Shown piece after piece: positions 1 through 8,542 of a DNA stretch of 64,000 bases (its first letter is position 1; each line of letters starts with the position of its first letter). The notes beneath the pieces were generated by a model. That model saw only the letters and a list, made by a program, of their open reading frames with translations. It was not told where the DNA came from and made no database searches. The stretch is from JBBEBE01 sp040882505 (GTDB lineage: Bacteria; Bacteroidota; Rhodothermia; Balneolales; Balneolaceae). The position numbers were made by a program, and so were the translations under genes. The DNA lies in assembly GCA_040882505.1 (NCBI GenBank), contig JBBEBE010000002.1:476556-540555 (forward strand), written 5' to 3'.

Positions 1-767
1 GTCGACCCAATGTCGGCAAGAGCAGTATGGTCAATGCTCTTCTGAAGAGTGATCGTTGCATTGTGACAGATATTCCCGGCACAACCCGTGATTCGATCAA
101 CTCACTTCTCGAATTGGATGGTGAACCTTATATATTGATTGATACAGCAGGTCTTCGAAAACGTGCAAAAGTAAAAGAGAATGTCGAATTCTATAGTAAT
201 GTCCGAACAGATCGTGCATTGCGTGAATGTGATGTAGCAATTTTGATGATCGACGCCATGCAGGGATTCGAAGATCAAGACAAACGCATCTTGAGAGAAG
301 CCGAACGGTTCAACAAGGGAATCGTCATTGCATTGAATAAATGGGATTTGGTTCCGGAGAAGGACACACATGTTCACAAAGAGTTTGAACAGTATGTCTA
401 TGAAGAGGTGCCATCCATGCAGTACGTACCGATTATATCGGTCTCTGCACTTCGGAGACAACGAATCGAAAAAGTGATTCAAGTCGCAAAAATGGTCATC
501 TCCGAACGTCAAAAAAAGATCCCCACTCCGGAGCTGAATAATTTTTTGGAATCTGCACTCAAGGCGCGACCTCTTCCAATGAAACGCGGGAAACAACTTC
601 GCATTCATTACGTTACCCAGGTAAAATCCAATCCGCCTGTATTCAAATTTTTCATGAACCACCCCGAAGAGATGCCACCGAACTACCGGCGGTTCATCGA
701 ACGGGCGTTTCGGGAACAATACAAGTTTACGGGTGTACCACTCACTTTTGTATTTCGACAAAAATGA
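1..767 (+). CDS. der: Ribosome biogenesis GTPase Der (EngA), C-terminal part
   Basis: This is the C-terminal part of the double-GTPase Der, which binds the 50S subunit during its late assembly. The gene runs in from the left edge, and the window opens inside the P-loop of the second G domain (RPNVGKSS, from base 3). DIPGTTRD, DTAGLRK and NKWD (bases 336-347) follow, then the Der-specific C-terminal KH-like domain from about base 510 to the stop at 765-767. That order of G motifs followed by a KH-like tail is diagnostic of Der. The first G domain lies outside the window. The ATG at base 27 is internal and is not the start. A UUCG-capped hairpin follows the stop. Confidence 0.95.
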   Translation, partial: RPNVGKSSMVNALLKSDRCIVTDIPGTTRDSINSLLELDGEPYILIDTAGLRKRAKVKENVEFYSNVRTDRALRECDVAILMIDAMQGFEDQDKRILREAERFNKGIVIALNKWDLVPEKDTHVHKEFEQYVYEEVPSMQYVPIISVSALRRQRIEKVIQVAKMVISERQKKIPTPELNNFLESALKARPLPMKRGKQLRIHYVTQVKSNPPVFKFFMNHPEEMPPNYRRFIERAFREQYKFTGVPLTFVFRQK

Positions 768-776
768 CAACGGAAT

Positions 777-800
777 CGGTTCAAAGTTCGCTTTGAACCG
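777..800 (+). terminator. Perfect 10-bp hairpin with TTCG loop after der
   Basis: Bases 777-786 and 791-800 are exact reverse complements around a TTCG tetraloop, an exceptionally stable RNA hairpin. It starts 10 bases after the der stop and ends 59 bases before the next gene. No T-run follows directly (a loose ATTTTT lies about 15 bases on), so it may end der transcription, protect an mRNA 3' end, or only attenuate read-through. Confidence 0.5.
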
Positions 801-859
801 GAGCAGGCAAACGGTTATTTTTCGATCCAGAAAACCAGACTCAAACGGGCGACTCAGAC

Positions 860-1549
860 ATGCAGGAGAACTTGGAACAGCCGGTACTCAACGCACTCAA
901 TGAAGAATATTCCAGAGAGCGTTCATTAAGCTTCCTTGAGAAGATCTATCTACCGGAAATCTTCAAAGGACTGTGGTACTCATTCAAGCAGATGTTTGCA
1001 CCAACGTTCACAATGAGTTACCCGGAAGAGCAGTGGGAACCCCCGTCGATTTTCAGAGGTCGACCTGTGCTTGTCAAAGATGACGGACAGGAACGATGTG
1101 TGGCTTGCGGTTTGTGTGCACGAGCCTGCCCTCCGCTTGCAATCAGTATGCAGGCCAATGAAAATGCAGAGGATCCCAAAGAGCGATACCCCGACTTTTT
1201 CGAGATCAATATGTTGCGTTGCATCTACTGCGGATATTGTGAAGAAGTTTGCCCGGAAGAGGCGATTGTCATGAGCAAGGATTATGATATCGTTTTCAAA
1301 TCCCGGGAAGAAGCGGTCTACGACAAAGAAAAACTGTTGGTTCCGAAAGAGGATTTGAAAGAACGTCTCGACTACCTCAAAGAGTACCGGAATAATCAGT
1401 TCGGCCAGTTCTGGGACTTTCAGGAAGAGAACAACATTCATTCGGTTCGTGATCGAGATCAGGATTGGAACACAGGTTTGTCACTCGTTGACATGTTGGA
1501 ACAACAAAAACAGGTAGACCAAACGAAAGCGGGTTCGCATTGGTCATAA
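860..1549 (+). CDS. NuoI-like 2x[4Fe-4S] ferredoxin protein
   Basis: This predicted protein of 229 residues belongs to the NuoI/complex I 23-kDa family. Two classical [4Fe-4S] motifs are visible: CVACGLCARAC at residues 80-90 and CIYCGYCEEVC at 121-131, each followed by the expected P. An N-terminal amphipathic stretch (about residues 28-50) resembles the membrane-docking part of NuoI. About 80 residues after the clusters are charged and not typical of short ferredoxins. No other nuo gene is near, so it is either a displaced complex I subunit or a dedicated electron carrier. The next gene overlaps its end by 10 bases, which suggests translational coupling. The fold is certain; the assignment as the working NuoI is not. 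Confidence 0.8.
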   Translation: MQENLEQPVLNALNEEYSRERSLSFLEKIYLPEIFKGLWYSFKQMFAPTFTMSYPEEQWEPPSIFRGRPVLVKDDGQERCVACGLCARACPPLAISMQANENAEDPKERYPDFFEINMLRCIYCGYCEEVCPEEAIVMSKDYDIVFKSREEAVYDKEKLLVPKEDLKERLDYLKEYRNNQFGQFWDFQEENNIHSVRDRDQDWNTGLSLVDMLEQQKQVDQTKAGSHWS

Positions 1550-2118
1550 GTTCTTCTTCCCATAACGGTCTTCGAAAAGGAAAACGTCCGGAGATTCTCA
1601 AAACGGAGTGGATCGAGCGACTCGATTGGGTTCGACAAGAGGCAAAGAAACAGCTTCAATGGATGGATCAAATCGATGCAGAATCGACACCACCCGGTGG
1701 AAGATCCATTTTGGGTCATTGGTTTGACCTTTCTCGACTTCAACGCGATCGATATCAACCGCTTCTACAAGCAATTCTTGCCGGCAACACGCTTCCGGAT
1801 GTACCCGACGCAGATGATTGCATCAAGGAGAGTCGAAAAGAGAGCTCCCCATTCGATCCCGACCTGCCAAAAGAGGTTGCCAATGGCCGTTCACCCTTGA
1901 TATCGCTTCTCGAATCAACAAATGACACACAGTGGCATCGACTACTCGACTCCGATGAGGCGGCAAATGAATCCCCGCTACGGACACTGCTCAAGGAAAT
2001 AACAGATCGGGATCGGCTGATTCTTCGAGAGATGAGTCTGCAACTACTGGACCGTCATCGAGAAGATGTAAGTCAACGTGAATTACGTCAACGCCTGCCT
2101 TCCCGGGAAGAGTCATAA
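1540..2118 (+). CDS. Hypothetical protein, alpha-helical, coupled to ferredoxin gene
   Basis: I do not recognise this protein of up to 192 residues. The reading frame opens at a TTG at 1540, inside the ferredoxin gene, and no ATG precedes the conserved-looking part, so the exact start is uncertain. The sequence is rich in charged helices and has no signal peptide, membrane segment or cysteine cluster. The pattern WIERLDWVRQEAKKQLQWMD followed by a histidine-containing helix faintly recalls DinB-like four-helix bundles, but I cannot support that. The gene lies between the ferredoxin and a membrane protein whose Shine-Dalgarno starts 2 bases after this stop, so all are probably one transcript. 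Confidence 0.6.
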   Translation: MVISSSSHNGLRKGKRPEILKTEWIERLDWVRQEAKKQLQWMDQIDAESTPPGGRSILGHWFDLSRLQRDRYQPLLQAILAGNTLPDVPDADDCIKESRKESSPFDPDLPKEVANGRSPLISLLESTNDTQWHRLLDSDEAANESPLRTLLKEITDRDRLILREMSLQLLDRHREDVSQRELRQRLPSREES

Positions 2119-2132
2119 ACGGAGGATAGACT

Positions 2133-2729
2133 GTGTGGAGCCTGCTACTCTATACTGCGGTATCCATTGCTGCAGTATCCTATATCTGGATTCAGCTTCG
2201 AGAGGAGGGACGTCCCGTTTTCCACATCCTTCTGACCGGTGCGATTGTCTCGTCTGTACTATCCATCTGGTTCGAGTATATGCCTGTCTCTGTATATCCA
2301 TATCTGTCGTCCGGACTGCATATGGGCACGTTGACATTTCTCATGATCTGGATCACGACGGTGATTTGGCATCTTAAGCCAATCTATGCTCGCTATCCCA
2401 GACTCTTTACCATGAGCCCGACTCTGTTGCTGGCCGGATTCCCGTGGATCGCATCGATTCCATCCTTAATGGCCCTGTATTTCATGATAATAGAATCCGC
2501 TATTCTACTGATTATTATGTTATTATGGTTTTCACTTCAGAAACGATTGAATGGATCGATATGGTTTGTGAGCACACTGATCATCGGCGTTCTTCTTTGG
2601 CTGGGTGACCAGTCCCAATTTTTTTCATCCATTCCCTGGAGTCTGTATCTGATCAGTTGTCTGCTTCTGATGGGGGCCACGATGATGTATCAGAATCTCA
2701 TTCAATCTATCCACGAACTACAAGGCTGA
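2133..2729 (+). CDS. Polytopic membrane protein of unknown function
   Basis: This is a 198-residue protein with about six hydrophobic segments, at roughly residues 3-20, 31-50, 62-80, 95-130 (two), 140-160 and 168-190. It is almost certainly an inner-membrane protein. The start is GTG at 2133, chosen because a strong GGAGGA Shine-Dalgarno lies at 2121-2126 with ideal spacing; no ATG is available there. I see no catalytic motif or known family signature. It sits 14 bases downstream of the preceding hypothetical gene and 6 bases upstream of the next, so it belongs to the same ferredoxin-led operon. A role as membrane anchor for that set is possible but is only inference. Confidence 0.7.
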   Translation: MWSLLLYTAVSIAAVSYIWIQLREEGRPVFHILLTGAIVSSVLSIWFEYMPVSVYPYLSSGLHMGTLTFLMIWITTVIWHLKPIYARYPRLFTMSPTLLLAGFPWIASIPSLMALYFMIIESAILLIIMLLWFSLQKRLNGSIWFVSTLIIGVLLWLGDQSQFFSSIPWSLYLISCLLLMGATMMYQNLIQSIHELQG

Positions 2730-2735
2730 TCGATC

Positions 2736-3095
2736 GTGCCATCATCCGAACTGTACGTTATTATTGATGATATCCATCGACTGCGAAACAGGGAGTTGCT
2801 AAGTCATTTGAAAGACAATATGAAAATGTACAGATCCCTGGACTGTCGCATATCTGTCTGGCTGAACCTTGAGAAACGTGATTGTGAGCAGCTACAGCGG
2901 GCAGAGAACTATCCCTTCAATGTTCGCTCGATCAAAGAACCCAATGTGCTCGAGTCCGTTCCGGATGCCACATTTCCCGGGAATGTGGATCAAGTTCTTG
3001 TCAAGCAAGAGGATCAAGTCGTTTTGAGGGAGATACCGAAGCAAGAGGAGGAGCGATTTGATGCTCGAAAGATCGTATCTGTCCTGCTTGGATAA
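2736..3095 (+). CDS. Small hypothetical protein
   Basis: This is a 119-residue soluble protein that I do not recognise. It starts with GTG at 2736, 6 bases after the stop of the membrane protein gene. The N-terminal half (ELYVIIDDIHRLRNRELL, then a charged helix and a strand ending WLNLEK) looks like a compact alpha/beta domain. The C-terminal 40 residues are acidic and glutamine-rich and probably flexible. It is the last gene of the ferredoxin-led operon; a 16-bp palindrome follows and the next gene is convergent. The coding call rests on codon use and tight spacing, not on a family match. Confidence 0.6.
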   Translation: MPSSELYVIIDDIHRLRNRELLSHLKDNMKMYRSLDCRISVWLNLEKRDCEQLQRAENYPFNVRSIKEPNVLESVPDATFPGNVDQVLVKQEDQVVLREIPKQEEERFDARKIVSVLLG

Positions 3096-3105
3096 TATAA
3101 CTTAA

Positions 3106-3121
3106 CATAATATATATTATG
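3106..3121. repeat. Perfect 16-bp AT-rich palindrome
   Basis: CATAATATATATTATG is exactly self-complementary and lies in the gap between two convergent genes (stops at 3095 and 3201). It could be a weak bidirectional terminator stem or a protein-binding site. The T-run needed for a classical terminator is absent. Confidence 0.45.
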
Positions 3122-3200
3122 CGACAACGATCCGTATGACTGAAATCGGGAGATCAGGTTCGACCGGGTGTACATTCTCGCGATACCCTGTTTTCATCCA

Positions 3201-4304
3201 TCAATTCAATTGCATCAACCACTCCAATGGATCGATACCATCCGGCCTCCAGTTGATCGGTGGAGTTTGCGAAGCATCCAGCAGCTCAGTTCTGGACTCA
3301 AAGCCGGCAACCTCTATATCCGATACGGGTACATAGATCGACTGCAGACGGTCTCCGATGGATTCGAGAATCTTGGGGAACCGAGTCCGATCGGTTCGAC
3401 ACCAATGCACAATACCCGTCTCATCCGGTCGATCATCACTCTCCTCGACAAGAATGGAATCCAACCATGTAAACGGACGCCCCATGGCCCGATTGTAGGC
3501 TGCTCGAACCCGGAGTTTCTCGGTTCGTCGGGTACGTTGTGGATGTTGAAGCCAGAACGCTTCAAAATAGTCCCCCAGGCTACACTTGATCTCCTCCAAC
3601 GGGAGTTCGGTCAATACCATCGCAACCGATCGACAGCCGCGACCGTCATAGAGTGCCATGGCCTGCACGAGCTCTTTCATGGTTGCCGGGTGGGCTTTGT
3701 CCAAAATTGCGACAGAAAATTGAGCGGTCCGCTTGAGGGTGCGCACACGATCCATCTGTACACCGCGCCCGGAAAGATCGCTACTCAACGCCTCCCACGA
3801 ATCGGTTCCACCCGAAAAAAAGATGTCCGAGAGTTGGCTGTACGACGCCTGTAATTCGGTATGGGCCGTCTCAACACTCAACAAACCTTCGGATTCAAGG
3901 TATTTTACAAGCGTTGGCAAGATCCAGGGATCCCGCTTCGAATACTTTCCATGATAGATGGATCCACTCAATGCCACACTGACGACATCCTGAAAACCGG
4001 CCAACGGAATATTTCCGGCGTGGACGGTCAGCACCTCTCTCGGATTGCGACGATCCAGTGTCTCGTTTGGCAGTCGTTTTCGAACCGATGCATACCAGTT
4101 GGAAAGATGATGAACGGATACGGCTCTTGTCAAGGCCTGCAATTGATAATAAACGTCTTCCCGAGGAAACAGACCCTCCCTGACTGTTCGTTCGACGGCC
4201 TCTTTCAGATCGCTGTTTTCAGGCGAGATCCAGGCCTGCACAGCGTGTTCGATGCGTTCGACTCTGGATTTGTCGTTTTCTGTGGATTTCACCGATACCG
4301 TCAT
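3201..4304 (-). CDS. LuxC-family acyl-CoA reductase
   Basis: This 367-residue protein belongs to the NADPH-dependent acyl-CoA reductase (LuxC) group widespread in Bacteroidota-like genomes. Visible landmarks are the conserved VHAGNIPLAGFQDVVSVALSGS region near residues 94-115 and the GRGCRSVAMVL block around residue 220, whose cysteine is the expected acyl-enzyme nucleophile. By family it would reduce fatty acyl-CoA to an aldehyde. The product use here is unknown, since no luciferase or aldehyde-decarbonylase partner is visible. The ATG at 4304 overlaps the stop of the upstream PIG-L gene by 4 bases (ATGA), so the two are translationally coupled. Its 3' end converges on the ferredoxin-led operon. 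Confidence 0.85.
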   Translation of the reverse strand: MTVSVKSTENDKSRVERIEHAVQAWISPENSDLKEAVERTVREGLFPREDVYYQLQALTRAVSVHHLSNWYASVRKRLPNETLDRRNPREVLTVHAGNIPLAGFQDVVSVALSGSIYHGKYSKRDPWILPTLVKYLESEGLLSVETAHTELQASYSQLSDIFFSGGTDSWEALSSDLSGRGVQMDRVRTLKRTAQFSVAILDKAHPATMKELVQAMALYDGRGCRSVAMVLTELPLEEIKCSLGDYFEAFWLQHPQRTRRTEKLRVRAAYNRAMGRPFTWLDSILVEESDDRPDETGIVHWCRTDRTRFPKILESIGDRLQSIYVPVSDIEVAGFESRTELLDASQTPPINWRPDGIDPLEWLMQLN

Positions 4305-5020
4305 GAAGATGCGTTGTTGGGCAGTTGATCCGTGATATCCGTTAACGGAGGGTCAAACGTTTCTTGAAACAACTCAAACGGGACGATGTTGTCGACAACA
4401 CGGCGAACGCCACTCTTTTCGATCACCTCTTTGTAGGTTTCATAGCAATCGAGCGCCTTGTGAAAGGCCTGCATGTCTGCCTCCGAGCAGTGAACGAGAA
4501 GATCGATCTCTTCGTCCGTCGAGGCCTCCAAACGGAAAGAACCCTTGGTATCCGTTTCTCCCCGTCGCGTAAAGAGGGCCAATCGTCGGGCTCCTCTTCC
4601 CTCCTCCCGCATTCGGCAGAATAGATGTTTTACAACAGCATGGGTAACAAGGTGATCGTGAAATCCACTCACACCATGCACAGCATAGGTTACCAGGATA
4701 TCGGGTTGAACCTGTTCAATCTCCTTCTCGATCACGTGTTCAATCACCCGGGGATCCATCTCTTTGAGTTCATTATCCGGCAGAGAACAGACATTCATTC
4801 CGGCAAGATCGAGAACCTTTTGCACGGCCTCCATCTCCTTTTTTCGAATGGCCCCCATCTCGTCTTTGTCGACTCCCAGGCGAAATCGCTGCTTGGTTGC
4901 TTCCCCCCGTGTGAGTGTGAGCAAAAAGACGTTGTGTCCGTTGCGTCTCTGGGCCGCCATGGCCGGTGCCGGACCAAACGATTCATCGTCCGGGTGCGGA
5001 AAGATATAGAGGATATTCAT
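4301..5020 (-). CDS. PIG-L (LmbE) family deacetylase
   Basis: This is a 239-residue zinc-dependent N-acetyl-glucosaminyl deacetylase-like protein. The metal motif PHPDDE stands at residues 8-13 after the first beta-strand, and the later HDHLVTH block (about residues 119-125) supplies the third ligand. Family members deacetylate sugars in bacillithiol, GPI or antibiotic pathways. Length and layout resemble the BshB group, but no other bacillithiol gene is in view, so the substrate is open. It starts at ATG 5020, reads leftward and overlaps the acyl-CoA reductase by 4 bases. The 138-base gap to the divergent foldase lipoprotein must hold both promoters. Confidence 0.85.
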   Translation of the reverse strand: MNILYIFPHPDDESFGPAPAMAAQRRNGHNVFLLTLTRGEATKQRFRLGVDKDEMGAIRKKEMEAVQKVLDLAGMNVCSLPDNELKEMDPRVIEHVIEKEIEQVQPDILVTYAVHGVSGFHDHLVTHAVVKHLFCRMREEGRGARRLALFTRRGETDTKGSFRLEASTDEEIDLLVHCSEADMQAFHKALDCYETYKEVIEKSGVRRVVDNIVPFELFQETFDPPLTDITDQLPNNASS

Positions 5021-5158
5021 CAGTGCTGGATCAAATGGTTCAAAAGGGCACGTCGTTTAGATTCCCGGGCAATTCTCGCTACCTTGATGCGTTGAAAACA
5101 ACGTTGCATGCAGACCGTTGTTCCATCCAGGTGAATCCGGAATTTGTTGCAAGATTGA

Positions 5159-6058
5159 ATGACACCCATGAATATAGTTGATCCTGTTCGGAGGCCAAAG
5201 CAGACGCGTCTATCGATTCATGGAACCGTTGTCGTCTCCTTGCTTCTTCTCTCCTCTTGCGGGAGATCCGGGTCTGTGGATGAAGGCCCAACCCTGGCTC
5301 GTGTCGGCAGTGAAACATTGACCAAAGGAGAGCTTCTCTCGCTCTATTCCGGTTCCGCGGACTCTACGTTGTCCGATGATCGACTGGAGCGGGAAATCGA
5401 TCGATGGGTGGAACGAATGTTGATCAAACAGGAGGCCGAGGCAGCCGGATTTGTGGACGATCCGCTTTTTCAACAGCGTTTGGAGCGGGTTCAAACACGA
5501 CTTATTGCCGATGAATATCTACAGACGCTTCTCGAATCCGTAGACGATTCATTATTCGTTTCGGATCAGGAGGCTCGGGATTACTTCCAGGCCAATCGTG
5601 ACCGGTTTGAACTTGAAGAGCCGTATGTCCGGTTTCGGCACTTGACGACAACGACTCGCCGAAGTGCTGTGGAGGCACGGCAGGCGATTATGGACGGTCA
5701 ACCCTGGGAAGAGGTGGCGCGTCAATATTCAATGAATGCCGAAGAGAGGATCCAGCTTTCCGGGCAAACGATTCCGCGCAGTCGTGCACTGGGTGGGCAC
5801 GAAGGCTTGCAGGACTTCCTGGATGTCATTGGCATCACGGAGATCTCCCCGATTCAACTGTCCAATGGTCAGTACCATTTTATTCAGTTGATGGAGGAGC
5901 GAGCCGCCGGGGAGAGCCCGGATATCGAGTGGCTCATCGAGGAGATCAAAACCTGGCTTCACCGTGAAAAGGCGCGACGATACATCAACTCATACAAGAG
6001 AAATCTGTATCTTCAAGCCGAATCTTCGGGCCAATTGGAGCGTATGGATTCACCATGA
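5159..6058 (+). CDS. SurA/PrsA-like foldase lipoprotein with degenerate PpiC domain
   Basis: This predicted lipoprotein of 299 residues has a hydrophobic stretch ending in the lipobox LSSC (Cys34), then a SurA-N-like helical domain (about 50-130) and a parvulin-like region (about 150-240, from YVRFRHLTTT). It should act as a periplasmic chaperone for outer-membrane proteins. The parvulin core is weak next to the neighbouring SurA: the usual GG-x-LG stretch is reduced to ALGGHEGL, so isomerase activity may be lost. The ATG at 5159 is chosen because it leaves a normal-length signal; ATG at 5168 would also work. The gene leads the surA-moxR operon. Confidence 0.75.
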   Translation: MTPMNIVDPVRRPKQTRLSIHGTVVVSLLLLSSCGRSGSVDEGPTLARVGSETLTKGELLSLYSGSADSTLSDDRLEREIDRWVERMLIKQEAEAAGFVDDPLFQQRLERVQTRLIADEYLQTLLESVDDSLFVSDQEARDYFQANRDRFELEEPYVRFRHLTTTTRRSAVEARQAIMDGQPWEEVARQYSMNAEERIQLSGQTIPRSRALGGHEGLQDFLDVIGITEISPIQLSNGQYHFIQLMEERAAGESPDIEWLIEEIKTWLHREKARRYINSYKRNLYLQAESSGQLERMDSP

Positions 6059-6123
6059 AACACTGCACGAGGATGGCTTCTCTCCCTTAACGGATTAAAG
6101 AGGAACGCTCACTCGATCTTGAC

Positions 6124-7563
6124 ATGAAATTGAACGACACGAAGAAATCAGACGGCATCATGCGAATCATTCTACTTCTACTCCTCTTTTTGGCTCCTCA
6201 ATGGCTCCATGCCCAATCCGGTGACCGGGTCATCGCCATCGTGAATAACGAGGTCATTCTGAAAAGTGATATTGACCGTGAAATCACGGACTACATGCGT
6301 CAGATGGAGATGATGAATCAGCCCGCCCAATTTTCGGAGGATGTATGGTACAATGTCCTCGAGTCGATGATTGACAGCTATGTCCTGTTGGAACAAGCCA
6401 AAGTGGACTCCATTACGGTCGATGATGAAATTGTGGATCGACAGATGGACCAGCGGATTCAACAACTGATTCAGCAAGCCGGAAGTGAACGGGCACTTGA
6501 ACAGGCGTTTAACAAGAGTATTATTGAGTTGCGAGCCGATTTCCGCGAGCAGTTTCGCGAGCAGCTGATTACGCAACAGACCCAGCAAACCAAGATGCAG
6601 GAGATCGAGATTACGCGGCCGGAAGTGATCGAGTTCTTTGAATCGATCCCGACGGATTCCCTGCCGACCATTCCGGAACAGGTCGGAGTCTCTCAAATTG
6701 TTGCCATCCCGAAGGCCATGGAGGACGCAGAGAATGCGGCTATGGCGCGAGCCGTACAGATTCGTGATTCCATTGTCACACAGGGTGCTTCGTTCGAAGA
6801 GATGGCCAGAAGGCACAGTACGGGACCTTCTGCACCCAATGGCGGTCGTCTCCCCATGATGCCGATGAGTGATCTGGTCCCTGAATATTCTGCGGCCGCG
6901 GCTGCGCTCAATCCGGGAGAGGTTTCCGAAGTGGTTCGAACCGATTTCGGATATCACATTATCCGCTTGAATGAACGCGTGGGGGACCAGATCGCCACCA
7001 ACAATTTGCTGATTACCGTCGATGAAGAGGGGTTGGATGAAGCCGGAGCCATCGAAACCCTGGAGGCTCTTCGCGACAGTGTGTTGAATCACGACATTCC
7101 GTTTTCCGAGCTGGCAAGACGACAGTCCGAAGACGAGTTCACGGCCAACTTTGGAGGGCGTATTTTAAACGAAGAGACCGGGGAACGCCTCCTCCCTCTC
7201 AACAGTCTGGAATCTTCACTCTACCGAACGGTTCTTCTGCTGGACGAGATCGGTCAAATCTCGGAACCTCGTCCGTTTACGACGGAGAGCGGGGCGCGTG
7301 CATACCGAATCGTACGTCTGGAAGAGCAAATTCCCGAACACCGGGCCAATTTGGAACAGGATTTTGCACGAATCCGAAACTTTGCTCTGCAACAGAAGCG
7401 GATGCAGGAGATGGAGACATGGCTCTCCGAAATTCGGGACAGAGTCTACATTGAGTATAAAATCGATATCCCGGATCGATTTCGTGGAGGGCCTCCGGCC
7501 ATGAATCAACCACTTGAAGCACCGCTTCAGGGAGTGGACAGTCCCGGACCGGATGGCAGATAA
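6124..7563 (+). CDS. surA: Periplasmic chaperone/peptidyl-prolyl isomerase SurA
   Basis: This SurA-family foldase has 479 residues: a signal peptide (hydrophobic MRIILLLLLFLAPQWLHA), a SurA N-terminal helical domain (about 35-180) and two tandem PpiC parvulin domains (about 185-285 and 290-400). The first parvulin domain has FEEMARRHSTGPSAPNGGRL and FGYHIIRL, the usual active-site surroundings; the second is less conserved. SurA escorts unfolded outer-membrane proteins to the BAM complex. The frame opens at ATG 6124, but ATG 6160 gives a cleaner signal peptide and may be the true start. It lies between a second SurA-like lipoprotein and moxR, whose start overlaps its end. Confidence 0.92.
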   Translation: MKLNDTKKSDGIMRIILLLLLFLAPQWLHAQSGDRVIAIVNNEVILKSDIDREITDYMRQMEMMNQPAQFSEDVWYNVLESMIDSYVLLEQAKVDSITVDDEIVDRQMDQRIQQLIQQAGSERALEQAFNKSIIELRADFREQFREQLITQQTQQTKMQEIEITRPEVIEFFESIPTDSLPTIPEQVGVSQIVAIPKAMEDAENAAMARAVQIRDSIVTQGASFEEMARRHSTGPSAPNGGRLPMMPMSDLVPEYSAAAAALNPGEVSEVVRTDFGYHIIRLNERVGDQIATNNLLITVDEEGLDEAGAIETLEALRDSVLNHDIPFSELARRQSEDEFTANFGGRILNEETGERLLPLNSLESSLYRTVLLLDEIGQISEPRPFTTESGARAYRIVRLEEQIPEHRANLEQDFARIRNFALQQKRMQEMETWLSEIRDRVYIEYKIDIPDRFRGGPPAMNQPLEAPLQGVDSPGPDGR

Positions 7564-8542
7564 TCTTTCGGCAGAACAGCGAATTGAAACGTTTTCGCAA
7601 CGCGTCTCGGACATACGCGAGGAGCTTTCACGTGCGATTATCGGCCAACAGAAGATCGTGGACCATCTTCTGATCTCGCTTTTTGCACGTGGACACTGTC
7701 TGCTGGAAGGTGTGCCCGGTTTGGCAAAAACCCGGTTGATCCGCAGCCTCTCCGAAACCCTTGGACTCTCCTTCCGACGCATTCAGTTTACTCCGGATTT
7801 GATGCCGGGAGATATCACCGGGTCCGATATCATCGATCAAGACCCTGCCACCGGAAAACGGTCGTTTCGATTCGTTGAAGGACCGGTTTTTGCCAACATG
7901 ATTCTGGCCGACGAAATCAATCGAGCCTCCCCCAAAACGCAGTCGGCCCTGTTGGAGGGAATGCAGGATCAAAGCATTACGGTCGGAGGGGCCACCTACC
8001 CTCTGGAATCGCCATTCTTTGTATTGGCCACTCAAAATCCGATGGAACAGGAAGGAACCTTTCCGTTGCCGGAAGCTCAGTTGGACCGGTTCATGTTTCA
8101 ATTGCAATTGGACTACCCCAGTTTCGAGGAGGAGACGAGGATTGCCAGGGAGACGACCTCGAAAGAGAGTGTGCCGTTGAACCAGAGAGTCGATCGAGAA
8201 CAAATCCTGCAGATGCAACAGTGGGTTCGAGACATCGCCGTTCCGGAGCACCTTTCCGAATGGGCCGTTCGAATCGTACAGAGTACAAGGCCAGGAACAT
8301 CGTCAAGTCACAAAAACGTGGACACCTATGTCCAGTGGGGCGCCGGTCCGAGAGCGTCCCAATATCTTCTGTTGGGCGCTAAATCACGCGCTCTGGCCAG
8401 TGGTCGCGCATCGATCGACCGGTCCGACCTGAACGATGTTGCTCTCCCGGTCTTGCGTCATCGAATAATTCTGAACTATCGAGCAAAAGCAGAAGGGATT
8501 CAAGAGGAAGACTTGATTGTACCCCTTCTGGATCATTCATAA
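7553..8542 (+). CDS. moxR: MoxR-family AAA+ ATPase
   Basis: This is a chaperone-like AAA+ ATPase of about 329 residues when started at ATG 7553, where MADNLSAEQ begins and overlaps the surA stop by 11 bases. An upstream ATG at 7514 lies wholly inside surA. Visible motifs are Walker A (GVPGLAKT), Walker B (ILADEINRA), the MoxR signature SALLEGMQ and sensor ATQNP. MoxR proteins commonly remodel or activate vWA-domain partners. The usual DUF58 gene is missing and a vWA membrane protein follows directly, which makes that protein the likely partner. Confidence 0.93.
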   Translation: MADNLSAEQRIETFSQRVSDIREELSRAIIGQQKIVDHLLISLFARGHCLLEGVPGLAKTRLIRSLSETLGLSFRRIQFTPDLMPGDITGSDIIDQDPATGKRSFRFVEGPVFANMILADEINRASPKTQSALLEGMQDQSITVGGATYPLESPFFVLATQNPMEQEGTFPLPEAQLDRFMFQLQLDYPSFEEETRIARETTSKESVPLNQRVDREQILQMQQWVRDIAVPEHLSEWAVRIVQSTRPGTSSSHKNVDTYVQWGAGPRASQYLLLGAKSRALASGRASIDRSDLNDVALPVLRHRIILNYRAKAEGIQEEDLIVPLLDHS

